From Corynebacterium lemuris (GTDB lineage: Bacteria > Actinomycetota > Actinomycetes > Mycobacteriales > Mycobacteriaceae), in assembly GCF_024919295.1 (NCBI RefSeq), contig NZ_JANWTC010000004.1, positions 124,001 through 188,000 of the forward strand: DNA of 64,000 nt, written 5' to 3'. Position numbers and translations under genes: made by a program. Positions 24,235 to 35,013 of the stretch are shown here, piece by piece. Every line of letters starts with the position of its first letter. The stretch's first letter is position 1. A model generated the notes under the pieces. That model saw nothing but the letters and a program-made list of their open reading frames with translations. It was not told the DNA's origin and searched no databases.

Positions 24235-25779
24235 ATGCCCCTGCCCGTGACCGACACTGATGCCTGGGTCAACCCGCTCCGCAGCACCGAGGACAAACGG
24301 CTGCCCCGGATCGCCGGCCCCTCCGGCATGGTGATCTTCGGCGTCACCGGTGACCTGGCCCGCAAGAAACTGCTCCCGGCCATCTATGACCTGGCCGGCC
24401 GTGGTCTCCTGCCCGCCGGATTCACCCTCATCGGTTTCGGGCGGCGCTCCTGGACGAAGGCCGAGTTCGAGGCCTACGTCCGTGAGGCCGTCGAGGCGGG
24501 TGCGCGCACCCGTTTCCGCGAGCACGTCTGGGAACGGCTGGCGGAGGGCATGCACTTCGTCGAGGGTAATTTCGACGACGACGGTTTCGACCGGTTGGCG
24601 GCCATGCTCGCCGAGATGGACGCCACCCGCGGTACCGCCGGCAACTGGGCGTTCTACCTGTCGGTACCGCCGGACTACTTCTCCGATGTCTGCCACCAGC
24701 TGCAGCGCTCCGGACTCGCGGAAGCCGGGGAGCAGTCCTGGCGGCGGGTGATCATCGAGAAACCCTTCGGCCACAACCAGGCCACCGCACGCGAGCTCAA
24801 CCAGGTGGTCAACTCCGTCTTCCCGGAGAAGTCGGTGTTCCGCATCGACCACTACCTGGGCAAGGAGACGGTGCAGAACATACTGGCGCTGCGTTTCGCC
24901 AACCAGCTCTTTGACCCGTTGTGGAACGCCCACTACGTCGACCACGTGCAGATCACCATGGCCGAGGACATCGGCCTCGGTGGGCGCGCCGGCTACTACG
25001 ACGGCATCGGCGCCGCCCGTGACGTCATGCAGAACCACCTCCTCCAGCTGCTGGCCCTCGTGGCCATGGAGGAGCCGGTCTCCTTCGACCCGACGGAGCT
25101 GCAGGACGAGAAGGTCAAGGTGCTGCGCGCCACGAAACCCGCCTACCCGCTGAACCGGACCACGGCGCGTGGCCAGTACGCCGCCGGCTGGCAGGGCTCC
25201 CACAAGGTCCGCGGCCTGCGTGAGGAGGAGGGTTTCGATCCCGAATCCATCACCGAGACCTACGCGGCCTGCACCCTGGAGATCAACTCCCGCCGCTGGG
25301 CGGGGGTGCCCTTCTACCTGCGGACCGGAAAGCGTCTGGGCCGCCGCGTCACGGAGATCGCCCTGGTGTTCAAGGAGGCCCCGCACCAGCCCTTCCTCGA
25401 GGGGCAGACCTCCTCGCTGGGCAAGAACGCCATCGTCATCCGTGTCCAGCCGGACGAGGGTGTACTCATGCGCTTCGGCTCCAAGGTGCCCGGCTCCGCG
25501 ATGGAGGTGCGTGACGTGAACATGGACTTCTCCTATGCGGAGGCCTTCACCGAGGAATCCCCCGAGGCCTACGAACGCCTCATCCTGGATGCACTGCTCG
25601 ACGAGTCCAGCCTCTTCCCCACCAACGAGGAGGTCGAACTGTCCTGGGCGATCCTCGACCCGATCCTGGATTACTGGGCGGAGAGCGGGCAGCCGGAGGA
25701 GTACGAGTCCGGTACCTGGGGTCCGGTCAGCGCCGACCGGGTCCTCGAACGTACCGGCCGTGCCTGGCGCCGTCCCTGA
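24235..25779 (+). CDS. zwf: Glucose-6-phosphate dehydrogenase
   Basis: A 514-residue enzyme catalysing the first, NADP-reducing step of the pentose phosphate pathway. The dinucleotide-binding motif is GVTGDLARKKLLPA and the active-site region is RIDHYLGKETVQN. AAGGAAGAG precedes the ATG. In corynebacteria activity depends on OpcA, encoded next. Confidence 0.98.
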   Translation: MPLPVTDTDAWVNPLRSTEDKRLPRIAGPSGMVIFGVTGDLARKKLLPAIYDLAGRGLLPAGFTLIGFGRRSWTKAEFEAYVREAVEAGARTRFREHVWERLAEGMHFVEGNFDDDGFDRLAAMLAEMDATRGTAGNWAFYLSVPPDYFSDVCHQLQRSGLAEAGEQSWRRVIIEKPFGHNQATARELNQVVNSVFPEKSVFRIDHYLGKETVQNILALRFANQLFDPLWNAHYVDHVQITMAEDIGLGGRAGYYDGIGAARDVMQNHLLQLLALVAMEEPVSFDPTELQDEKVKVLRATKPAYPLNRTTARGQYAAGWQGSHKVRGLREEEGFDPESITETYAACTLEINSRRWAGVPFYLRTGKRLGRRVTEIALVFKEAPHQPFLEGQTSSLGKNAIVIRVQPDEGVLMRFGSKVPGSAMEVRDVNMDFSYAEAFTEESPEAYERLILDALLDESSLFPTNEEVELSWAILDPILDYWAESGQPEEYESGTWGPVSADRVLERTGRAWRRP

Positions 25780-25800
25780 CAGACCCGAGAAAGGCCGTAC

Positions 25801-26727
25801 ATGATCATCACCCTGCCGGACACCGACACCCGCAACATCGCCACCAGCCTGCTCGAGGCCCGGGAGAACTACTCCCAGACCACCGGGCGGGTGCTCACCC
25901 TCATCGTCGTCGCCGCGCTCGACGACGACGTCGACCACATCATCTCCGTCACCCGTGACGCCTCCCACGAACACCCCGCCCGCGTGCTGGTGCTGCTCAC
26001 CGGCAGTGGTGAGGGGAAGCCGCATCTCGACGCCGAGGTGCGCGTCGGCGGGCACGCCGGCGCCTCGGAAATGGTCATCATGCGCATCAACGGCGAGATG
26101 GTCGACCATCTCGCCGCGGTGGTCACCCCCCTGCTGCTGCCCGACACCCCCGTCGTGGCGTGGTGGCCGACCACCGCGCCCGACACCCCCTCGGCCCACC
26201 CGGTGGGCCGGCTGGCCCAGCGCCGGATCACCAACGCCGACTACTGCGCCACCGATGACATCCTCTCGCAGATGAGCGCCTCCTACGCTCCCGGTGACTC
26301 GGACGTGGTGTGGTCGAAGATCACCGGCTGGCGCGGCATCGTCGTCTCTGCCCTCGACCGCCATCCGCAGGAGGCCGTCAAATCCGCCACCCTCATCGGC
26401 CCGGCCCACGAACCCTCCATCGACATCGCGGCCGGCTGGCTCGCCGACCGCCTCGGGGTGCCCGTCGCCCGCGTGGTGTGCGCCCCCGGCGACGACCACC
26501 GTCTCTTCCCCATCCGCTCCCTGCGCTTCGACCGGGCCTCAGGTCCGCTCACCGTCGAAGTTGTCGACCACCGCACCGTCCGTGTGCAGCTGCCAGGCAC
26601 CCCTGAGTCCCTCGTCGCGATGAACGCACGTTCCGACGCCGACTGCATCGCCGAGGAGCTGCGCCACCTCGACCCCGATCTCGCCTACGCCAATGCCCTG
26701 CGCGGCCTCAGCCGCGTCGCGCACTGA
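25801..26727 (+). CDS. opcA: Glucose-6-phosphate dehydrogenase assembly protein OpcA
   Basis: A 308-residue OpcA-family protein with the characteristic segments VVAWWPTTAPDTPS and DVVWSKITGWR. OpcA binds Zwf and is needed for full dehydrogenase activity in actinobacteria and cyanobacteria; it has no known catalysis of its own. GAAAGG lies ahead of the ATG, and the gap from zwf is 21 bases. Confidence 0.97.
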   Translation: MIITLPDTDTRNIATSLLEARENYSQTTGRVLTLIVVAALDDDVDHIISVTRDASHEHPARVLVLLTGSGEGKPHLDAEVRVGGHAGASEMVIMRINGEMVDHLAAVVTPLLLPDTPVVAWWPTTAPDTPSAHPVGRLAQRRITNADYCATDDILSQMSASYAPGDSDVVWSKITGWRGIVVSALDRHPQEAVKSATLIGPAHEPSIDIAAGWLADRLGVPVARVVCAPGDDHRLFPIRSLRFDRASGPLTVEVVDHRTVRVQLPGTPESLVAMNARSDADCIAEELRHLDPDLAYANALRGLSRVAH

Positions 26728-26744
26728 CCCAGTGAAGGAAAACC

Positions 26745-27485
26745 ATGGTCTCCCTCCGCCGTCCCGACACCCTGTCCACCCTCATCGACCAGGCCGCGAC
26801 CTCGTTCATCGACGTCATCACCTCCCTGCAGGCCACCGGTCGCAGCCGCCACCGTGACGGCATCGCCCGGATCGTGCTCACCGGCGGCGGCGCCGGCATC
26901 GGCCTGCTGGAACGCGTCCGGGTCCTGGAGGCCGAGGACCCCAGGATCGACTGGTCGCATGTCCACGTCTTCTTCGGTGACGAACGCAATGTTCCCGTCA
27001 CCCACGCCGACTCCAACGAGGGGCAGGCCCGGCAGGCGCTACTCGACCACGTGGACATCCCCGAGGAGAACATCCACGGTTACGGGCTGGGGCAGGTCGC
27101 CATGTGGGAGGCGGCCGACAGCTACCAGGCGAGGATCAACGAGGTCGCCCCGCAGGGTTTCGATCTCCACCTGCTGGGGATGGGCCATGAGGGCCACATC
27201 AACTCCCTGTTCCCCCACACCGAGGCCGTCCGGGAATCGGAACGGCTGGTCATCGCGGTCACGGACTCCCCCAAGCCGCCGGCTGAGCGGGTCACCCTGA
27301 CGCTACCGGCGATCCACCGCGCCGACCAGGTCTGGCTGCTGGTCGCCGGGGCGGAGAAGGCGGAGGCTGCGGCACATGTCCTCGCCGGTTCGGATCCGGC
27401 GGACTGGCCGGCCGCCGGGGCACGCGGCAACGAGGACACCGTCCTCTACCTCACCGACGACGCCGCGACCGACCTGGAGCAGTAG
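26745..27485 (+). CDS. pgl: 6-phosphogluconolactonase
   Basis: A 246-residue protein of the NagB/6-phosphogluconolactonase fold. It contains IVLTGGGAGIGLLE, VFFGDERNVP and LGMGHEGHINSLFPH, with the conserved histidine and aspartate/glutamate residues of the active site. It hydrolyses 6-phosphogluconolactone. GAAGGAAAACC precedes the ATG, and the last base of the stop is shared with the next start. Confidence 0.96.
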   Translation: MVSLRRPDTLSTLIDQAATSFIDVITSLQATGRSRHRDGIARIVLTGGGAGIGLLERVRVLEAEDPRIDWSHVHVFFGDERNVPVTHADSNEGQARQALLDHVDIPEENIHGYGLGQVAMWEAADSYQARINEVAPQGFDLHLLGMGHEGHINSLFPHTEAVRESERLVIAVTDSPKPPAERVTLTLPAIHRADQVWLLVAGAEKAEAAAHVLAGSDPADWPAAGARGNEDTVLYLTDDAATDLEQ

Positions 27486-28411
27486 TGTCCGGCGGGCTGC
27501 CCTCCTGGCGTGACTACGCAGCCTTCCTCCCGGCGGGCAGGCGGGGGCAGGTCCGCCCGCCGACCGCCACCCGCTGGGCGTGGCGCGGCCATGATGTCCG
27601 CATCCTGCGGCGCGGTGACGGGCAGGCACCGGTCCGGGTGCTGCTGGTACACGGGGGCGGCGGGCACGCCGAGGCGCTGTGGCCGTTGGCCTCCCTCATC
27701 CGGGCCGACGTGGCCGACCTGGCCGCGGTGGATCTGCCGCTCTACGGCTCCACACTCCCGGCGGATCTGTCCGCCGTGCGCTACGACGACTGGGTGGAGC
27801 TGCTGGTCGATCTCATCGCGGCGGAGGATGACAACCGCCCGCTGGTGCTGCTCGGCGCCAGCATGGGCGGGCTGCTGTCCGTGGAGGCCGCGGAGCTCTC
27901 CGGCCGGGTCGCCACTGCGGTGGTCACCTGTCTGCTGGACCCCGCGGACTGGCGGGCCCGTCGGGCCATGACCCGGTTCGGGCCCCTGGGTGTGCTGGGC
28001 GCTGCGCTGCCGCGCCGGCTCCCCCACCGCCTGGCCCGGCAACTGATCCCCATGAGCTGGGTGGCCGACCTCGGTGCCATGAGCCGCGACCCCGGGCTCA
28101 CCCGGTTGTGTGCGACGGATCCCCGCGGCGGCGGCGTGCAGGTGCCGGCGGATTTCCTCGCCTCATACCTGCGCTACCCCCACACCCGCCCCGAACAGGT
28201 GGAGACCCCGGTCCTGCTGGCGCATCCGGCCAGGGACGGCTGGACACCGGCGGAGATCAGCGTCCGGTGGCTGCGGCGCAGCCCCGCGCAGGCCGGGATC
28301 CGGCTGCTGGCGGAATGCGGCCACTTCCCGGTGGAGGAACCGGGCCTGGGCCACCTCATCGAGGAAGTAGAGAAGACCTGCCTCGGGCTCGTGGCTGATC
28401 AGCCGCCGTAG
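27485..28411 (+). CDS. Alpha/beta hydrolase
   Basis: A 308-residue alpha/beta-hydrolase fold protein. The oxyanion region is LVHGGGGH, the nucleophile elbow is GASMGG, and the likely catalytic histidine is in AECGHFPVEEP near the C-terminus. The substrate is unknown. The GTG start overlaps the pgl TAG by one base (TAGTG), so translation is coupled to the pentose-phosphate operon. Its 3' end overlaps secG on the opposite strand by 13 bases. Confidence 0.85.
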   Translation: MSGGLPSWRDYAAFLPAGRRGQVRPPTATRWAWRGHDVRILRRGDGQAPVRVLLVHGGGGHAEALWPLASLIRADVADLAAVDLPLYGSTLPADLSAVRYDDWVELLVDLIAAEDDNRPLVLLGASMGGLLSVEAAELSGRVATAVVTCLLDPADWRARRAMTRFGPLGVLGAALPRRLPHRLARQLIPMSWVADLGAMSRDPGLTRLCATDPRGGGVQVPADFLASYLRYPHTRPEQVETPVLLAHPARDGWTPAEISVRWLRRSPAQAGIRLLAECGHFPVEEPGLGHLIEEVEKTCLGLVADQPP

Positions 28412-28635
28412 GCCTGGATGAGGTTGAGGGCGATGATGCACACGATCCAGATGACCGCCATGAAGATGGTGTAACGGTCGAGGTTCTTCTCGACGATCGT
28501 CGAACCCGAGAGATTCGACTGCACGCCACCACCGAAGAGGCTGGACAGGCCGCCGCCCTTGCCCTTGTGCAGCAGCACGAACACCGTGACGAGCACGGCG
28601 GAGAGCACGAGGATGATCTGGAGCGCAAGGGTCAT
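28399..28635 (-). CDS. secG: Preprotein translocase subunit SecG
   Basis: A 78-residue protein with two membrane helices (about 1-21 and 53-75), joined by the Gly-rich cytoplasmic loop HKGKGGGLSSLFGGG typical of SecG. It assists SecYE. AAAGGA lies upstream of the ATG. It follows ppc at the end of the glycolytic cluster. Confidence 0.95.
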   Translation of the reverse strand: MTLALQIILVLSAVLVTVFVLLHKGKGGGLSSLFGGGVQSNLSGSTIVEKNLDRYTIFMAVIWIVCIIALNLIQAYGG

Positions 28636-28681
28636 GGTGCTTGGTGGTCCTTTGAGAGGTCGGCGGGTGAAACTCCTGGAC

Positions 28682-28687
28682 AGTCTA
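28682..28687 (-). promoter_or_regulatory. Candidate secG -10 box (TAGACT)
   Basis: TAGACT lies in the 60-base ppc-secG gap, about 47 bases from the ATG, so secG could have its own promoter with a short leader containing a ribosome binding site. Confidence 0.35.
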
Positions 28688-28695
28688 CATCAGGA

Positions 28696-31467
28696 CTAAC
28701 CCGAGTTGCGGAGGGCGGTGGCGAGTCCGTTCATCGTCAGCTGGATGCCCCGGGAGACAGCCTCACGGCTGTCACCGGCACGGTGCCGGCGCAGCAGCTC
28801 CACCTGGATGATGTTCAGGGGCAGCAGGTAGGGGAAGCGGCGCCGCACGGAGCGGGCCAGGGCCGGGTTGTCGGCCAACAGCTCCCCGCTGCCGGTGACG
28901 GTGCTGAACATCTCCCTGGTCAGTTCAAATTCCGCGGCGATGATGCCGTGGATGCGTCCGGCGATCTCGCGGTCGTCGACAAGCCGGGCGTACAGGGCGG
29001 CCAGCTCCATGCCGGCCTTGGACATGACCTGGGCCATGTTGGAGACGACCGAGGAGAAGAAGGGCCACGTCTCGTAGAGAGCGCGCAGCTCGGCGATGCG
29101 CGCCTCGCGGTCCTCCCCCGACTCGATCCACTCCTGCAGGGCCGTGCCCACCCCGAACCAGCCGGGCAGCAGCACGCGCGCCTGCGACCAGGCGAGCACC
29201 CACGGGATGGCCCGCAGATCCTCCACGCCCTTCGTCTGCTTCCGCGAGGTCGGACGGGAACCGATGTTGAGGGCACCGATCTCCCCCAGCGGGGTCGACT
29301 GGGTGAAATAAGGGATGAAGCCGGGATCCTCGTGCACGAGGGCAGAGTACTTCCGGCGGCTGATGGCAGCTAGTTCACGCATGATGTCCACGGCGCGTGC
29401 CCGGTCGGCCAGTTCGTCGACCGGCAGGAGGCTGGCCTCCAGCGTCGCGGCGACCAGGGCCTCGAGGTTGCGGCGGGCGGTGCGCGGCGAGCCGTATTTG
29501 GCGGAGATGATCTCGCCCTGCTCGGTGATGCGCACGGAACCGTCGACCGCGCCCTGGGGTTGGGCAAGCAGCGCCTCATAGGAGGGGCCGCCGCCCCGGC
29601 CGACGGTGCCGCCCCGGCCATGGAACAGACGCAGACGTACCCCGTGCTCCCGTCCGGCTGCCACCAGCTGGGTCTCCGCGTCGTAGAGCGCCCAGTTCGC
29701 GGCGAAGTAACCGCCGTCCTTGTTGGAGTCGGAGTAGCCCAGCATGACCTCCTGGACGTTGCCGCGCTGGGCGAGATACGCCCGGTACAGCGGCAGCTCC
29801 CACAGCCTGCGGAGGATGCCGGCGCCGGCCTCGAGGTCGTCGATGGTCTCGAACAGGGGGATGATGTCGACGCTGCCGCTGGGCCCCTCCCCGTTTGCCC
29901 GGATGAGACCGACCTCCTTGAGCAGCACCATCGGCTCGAGGATGTCACTGACCGACTGGGCCATGGAGATGATCTGGTGCGGGATCATGTCCGCACCGAA
30001 GCGGGCGACGCTGTCGGCCGCCTGCTGGATGAGGTCGAGTTCCCGCTGGGTGGCCTCGCTGAAGCGGCGGTAGCCGCGCGGGACGAGCGGGCGTGGGGTG
30101 CGCAGTTCCCGGGTGAGCAGCTCGATCTTCTCCTCCTCCCCCAGCGAGTGGTACGCGGGGTGGACGTGCGCGGTGGCGAAGACCTCGGAGAGGACATTCT
30201 CGAAGCTCTCGGAGTTCTGGCGCAGGTCGATCGAGTGGAGGTGGAAACCGAAGCTGGCGACCGCCGCCCGGATGGTGGCCAGGCAGTCGTCGGCGATGAT
30301 GGCGTCGTTGGACATCCGCAGGGAGTCGTCGACGATCTTCAGGTCGGCGTCGAATTCCGCCGGGGAGGTGTAGGGCTCGTGCGCGCGGTGCCAGGTGCCT
30401 TCGACGGCATCCTCACCGATGAGGACGGCGGTGGTCGCCAGGATGCGTCCCCGGATGCCGTGGACGGCACGGCGGTAGGGTTCGTCGACGCGCGAGGCGA
30501 CATCGTTGTGGCCGCGGCCGGCGAGTTCGACCAGCTCGACGGTCACGGCGGTCATCCGGTCGGAGAGACTGAGTTCGTTCTCGAGGTCGTGGAGCTGGTC
30601 GGCGTAGTGGCGCAGAACGGTCTGCGCGGCCCGCCGGGAAGCGTAGTCGAGGGTCTCGGCGGTGACGAAGGGGTTGCCGTCGTGGTCGCCGCCGATCCAG
30701 GAGCCGGGGCGGACGATGGCCCGGGCCGCGTTACCCTGCAGTTCAGCCTGGAAGCGGCCGGTGAGGGTGTCGTGGACGTCCCGGTTCAGCGCCGGGATCT
30801 CCCGCAGCAGGGAGAGCAGGTAGTAGCGCAGGCCGACCTCGATCTCGTCCTCGATGCGGGGACGGGCCTGGCGGATCAGCGCGGTCTGCCACAGGATGGT
30901 CATGCGCCGGCGGATGCGGTGCTCGATGTCCGCCAGCCGTGATTCGGTGCGCACCGTCGGATCGGCGTCCTGGACGCGGTGCCGGTCCAGCATGAGCCGG
31001 GTGATGTTCTTCTGGGCGTCGAAGACCGTGCGGCGGCGCGTCTCCGTGGGATGCGCGGTGAACACCGGGGCCACCAGGGCCTCCGACAGGATCTTCCCGA
31101 CGTCCGCGGCCCCCACCCCGGCGGCCTCGTACTTCTCCCAGGTCGCCTCGAGCGTGGAGTCAGGGACCCCGCCGCCGTCGAGGACAGCCTCGCGGTTGAA
31201 GTCGTCGTGGATGTCCTCCGCCAGGTTCGCCATGAGGGCGAAGTGGCTGAAGGCCCGGATGACGGGGGTCGCGCGGTGCGGGTCGATGTTGCGGAACAGA
31301 TCGACGAGCACCTCCAGGGAGGCGTTGCCCTTGGCCACCTCGAAGGCCTGGCGGCGGGCGTGTTCGACCAGGTCAAAGACCTCCTGCCCCTCCTGTTCCG
31401 CGATCACCTGGCCGAGGATCCGGCCCAGATAGCGGATGTCTTCCTGCAGATGATCACGGTCGGCCAT
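28696..31467 (-). CDS. ppc: Phosphoenolpyruvate carboxylase
   Basis: A 923-residue enzyme adding bicarbonate to PEP to give oxaloacetate, the main anaplerotic step in corynebacteria. It carries FTAHPTETRRR (catalytic His), GSWIGGDHDGNPFVT, LGYSDSNKDGGYF and FHGRGGTVGRGGGP. The ATG at 31467 (MADRDHLQEDIR) is preceded by AGGAGAA, and upstream open frame is dismissed. It is the fourth gene of the gapA-pgk-tpiA-ppc cluster, 37 bases after tpiA. Confidence 0.98.
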   Translation of the reverse strand: MADRDHLQEDIRYLGRILGQVIAEQEGQEVFDLVEHARRQAFEVAKGNASLEVLVDLFRNIDPHRATPVIRAFSHFALMANLAEDIHDDFNREAVLDGGGVPDSTLEATWEKYEAAGVGAADVGKILSEALVAPVFTAHPTETRRRTVFDAQKNITRLMLDRHRVQDADPTVRTESRLADIEHRIRRRMTILWQTALIRQARPRIEDEIEVGLRYYLLSLLREIPALNRDVHDTLTGRFQAELQGNAARAIVRPGSWIGGDHDGNPFVTAETLDYASRRAAQTVLRHYADQLHDLENELSLSDRMTAVTVELVELAGRGHNDVASRVDEPYRRAVHGIRGRILATTAVLIGEDAVEGTWHRAHEPYTSPAEFDADLKIVDDSLRMSNDAIIADDCLATIRAAVASFGFHLHSIDLRQNSESFENVLSEVFATAHVHPAYHSLGEEEKIELLTRELRTPRPLVPRGYRRFSEATQRELDLIQQAADSVARFGADMIPHQIISMAQSVSDILEPMVLLKEVGLIRANGEGPSGSVDIIPLFETIDDLEAGAGILRRLWELPLYRAYLAQRGNVQEVMLGYSDSNKDGGYFAANWALYDAETQLVAAGREHGVRLRLFHGRGGTVGRGGGPSYEALLAQPQGAVDGSVRITEQGEIISAKYGSPRTARRNLEALVAATLEASLLPVDELADRARAVDIMRELAAISRRKYSALVHEDPGFIPYFTQSTPLGEIGALNIGSRPTSRKQTKGVEDLRAIPWVLAWSQARVLLPGWFGVGTALQEWIESGEDREARIAELRALYETWPFFSSVVSNMAQVMSKAGMELAALYARLVDDREIAGRIHGIIAAEFELTREMFSTVTGSGELLADNPALARSVRRRFPYLLPLNIIQVELLRRHRAGDSREAVSRGIQLTMNGLATALRNSG

Positions 31468-31504
31468 GAGGTGGGTTCTCCTGGTGTTCGGTGGCGGGGT
31501 CGGG

Positions 31505-32287
31505 TCAGGCGACGGCGCCTGCGGCGGCAGCCGCGAGACGGGCGAATTCCTCGCCGTCCAGCGAGGCACCGCCGACGAGACCGCCGTCGACGTCCGTCTG
31601 GCTGATGATCTCGGCGATGGAGTCGGTCTTGACGGAACCGCCGTAGAGGATGCGGATGCCTGCGGCGACCTCCTCGCCGGCGAGCTCACGGATGAGGCCA
31701 CGGATGGCGGCGCACACCTCCTGCGCGTCGGCGGCGGAGGCGACCTTGCCGGTGCCGATGGCCCAGACCGGTTCGTAGGCGATGACGGTCTTCGCCAGGT
31801 CCCCGGCGGACAGGCCGGCAAGCGACGCGCGGGTCTGGTTGACCACGTGCTCGACGTGGGTGCCGGCCTCGCGGATCTCCAGCGGCTCGCCGACGCACAC
31901 GATCGGGCTGATGCCGTGCTTGAGGGCGGCGGCGGCCTTGGCGGCGACCAGCTCATCGGATTCGTTGTGGTATTCGCGGCGCTCGGAGTGGCCGACGACA
32001 ACCCAGGTGCAGCCGAGCTTGGCCAGCATCTGGGCGGAGACCTCACCGGTGTAGGCGCCGGACTCGTGCTGCGAGACGTCCTGGGCACCGTAGGTGATCT
32101 GCAGCTTGTCACCGTCGACGAGGGTCTGCACGGAGCGGATGTCGGTGAAGGGGACGGTGACGGCGACGTCGACCTTCTCGTAGTGGTCCTTCGGCAGGGC
32201 GAAGTCCAGCTTCTGGACGGTCGCGATCGCCTGGTGGTGGTCCAGGTTCATCTTCCAGTTACCGGCGATGAGGGGGGTGCGTGCCAT
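31505..32287 (-). CDS. tpiA: Triosephosphate isomerase
   Basis: A 260-residue TIM-barrel enzyme. It contains the N-terminal GNWKMN lysine, electrophilic histidine in VVGHSERR, catalytic glutamate in [11 protein letters not shown] and the phosphate loop YGGSV. It interconverts dihydroxyacetone phosphate and glyceraldehyde-3-phosphate. A ribosome binding site (AAAGGAG) lies before the ATG, and pgk is 33 bases upstream. Confidence 0.98.
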   Translation of the reverse strand: MARTPLIAGNWKMNLDHHQAIATVQKLDFALPKDHYEKVDVAVTVPFTDIRSVQTLVDGDKLQITYGAQDVSQHESGAYTGEVSAQMLAKLGCTWVVVGHSERREYHNESDELVAAKAAAALKHGISPIVCVGEPLEIREAGTHVEHVVNQTRASLAGLSAGDLAKTVIAYEPVWAIGTGKVASAADAQEVCAAIRGLIRELAGEEVAAGIRILYGGSVKTDSIAEIISQTDVDGGLVGGASLDGEEFARLAAAAAGAVA

Positions 32288-32320
32288 GGTGGCACTCCTT
32301 TCAGGTGGGGGAACCGGGTG

Positions 32321-33538
32321 CTAGCGGTTGAGGACGGAGACGCCCGGCAGTTCCTTGCCCTCGAGGAATTCGAGGGAGGCGCCGCCACCGGTGGAGATGT
32401 GGGAGAAACCGGCCTCGTCCAGGCCGAGGACGCGGACGGAGGCGGCGGAGTCACCGCCGCCGACGACGGAGAAGGAGCCGTTGTCGGCGGTCGCGTCGAT
32501 GATGGCCTGGGCGACGCCCTTGGTGCCCTGGGAGAACGGCGCCATCTCGAAGACGCCCATCGGACCGTTCCAGAAGACGGTCTTCGAGGTGGCGAGCACC
32601 TCGGCGAACTTCTCCACGGACTCCGGGCCGATGTCCGGGGACAGCCAGCCCTCCGGGATGCCGTCGAGGGCGACGACCTTGTGCTCGGCGTCGGCGGAGA
32701 ACTCGGAGGCGGCGATGAGGTCGACGGGCAGGACGATCTTGTCGCCGAAGCGGGCGAGGAGGTCCCTGCAGGTGTCGATCATCTCCTCCTGGAGGAGGGA
32801 CTTCTGGGTGTTGTAGCCCTGGGCGGCGAGGAAGGTGTAGCACATGCCGCCGCCGATGATGATCTTGTCGGCCTTGCCGGCCAGGGCCTCGATGACGCCC
32901 AGCTTGTCGGAGACCTTGGAGCCGCCGAGGATGACCACGTAGGGGGACTCGGGGTTGGTGGCCGTCTTCTCCAGGACGGAGATCTCCTTCTCCACCAGCT
33001 TGCCGGCGTAGGCCGGGAGACGCCTGGCCACGTCGTAGACGGAGGCCTGCGCACGGTGGACGACGCCGAAGCCGTCGGAGACGAAGGCGCCGTTGTCGGC
33101 GGCGAGCTCGGCGAGCTGCTCGGCGAAGGCGCCGCGCTCGGTCTCATCCTTGGACGTCTCGCGGGCGTCGAAACGCACGTTCTCCAGCAGGAGGACATCG
33201 CCCCCGGTCAGGCCGTTGGCGCGCTCGTGGGCGTCCTCACCGACGACATCGCCGGCCAGGGCCACGTACTGGCCCAGGGCATCGGACAGGGCCTCGGCGA
33301 CCGGGGCCAGGGAGTACTTGGCGTTGACCTCGCCCTTGGGGCGTCCGAGGTGGGCCATGACGATGACCTTGGCGCCGCCCTCGACGAGCGCCTGCAGGGT
33401 GGGCAGGGAGGCGGTGATGCGGCCCGCGTCGGTGATCTCACCGGCGTCGTTGAGCGGGACGTTGAAATCCGAGCGGACGAGGATGTGGCGGTCTTCGACA
33501 CCCTCGTCGAGCAGGTCCTGCAGGGTCTTGACGGTCAT
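32321..33538 (-). CDS. pgk: Phosphoglycerate kinase
   Basis: A 405-residue enzyme transferring phosphate from 1,3-bisphosphoglycerate to ADP. It carries [26 protein letters not shown] and the C-terminal nucleotide loop [13 protein letters not shown] at 33538 with AAGGAG upstream. A strong hairpin lies in the gapA-pgk spacer and may set the relative yield. Confidence 0.98.
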   Translation of the reverse strand: MTVKTLQDLLDEGVEDRHILVRSDFNVPLNDAGEITDAGRITASLPTLQALVEGGAKVIVMAHLGRPKGEVNAKYSLAPVAEALSDALGQYVALAGDVVGEDAHERANGLTGGDVLLLENVRFDARETSKDETERGAFAEQLAELAADNGAFVSDGFGVVHRAQASVYDVARRLPAYAGKLVEKEISVLEKTATNPESPYVVILGGSKVSDKLGVIEALAGKADKIIIGGGMCYTFLAAQGYNTQKSLLQEEMIDTCRDLLARFGDKIVLPVDLIAASEFSADAEHKVVALDGIPEGWLSPDIGPESVEKFAEVLATSKTVFWNGPMGVFEMAPFSQGTKGVAQAIIDATADNGSFSVVGGGDSAASVRVLGLDEAGFSHISTGGGASLEFLEGKELPGVSVLNR

Positions 33539-33614
33539 GGCTGGCTCCTTGACTCTATGCGTTGATAAGTGAAAATGGCGGCTGGAGATAGTGGTTCCGG
33601 CTGGACAGCCGAAG

Positions 33615-33646
33615 GGCCCGGCGTGTGCCGAGGCACACCCCGGGCC
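33615..33646 (-). other. Stem-loop in the gapA-pgk spacer
   Basis: A 15-base-pair GC-rich stem with a single mismatch and a two-base nominal loop occupies much of the 162-base gap between gapA and pgk. There is no T-tract after it on the minus strand, so it is a poor intrinsic terminator. It could stabilise the gapA 3' end or mark a processing site. Confidence 0.55.
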
Positions 33647-33700
33647 GCAGGGCCGCACCTCCCCGGACTCAGCCGTGGGCCGGGAAGATGCCGGGTGTTT

Positions 33701-35013
<1,313 letters not shown>

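Noticed and set aside
28696..32112. Minus-strand frame extending ppc upstream through tpiA
   Set aside because: The extra 215 codons overlap tpiA in another frame and have a Ser/Pro/Arg-rich shadow composition; the conserved PPC N-terminus begins at 31467.
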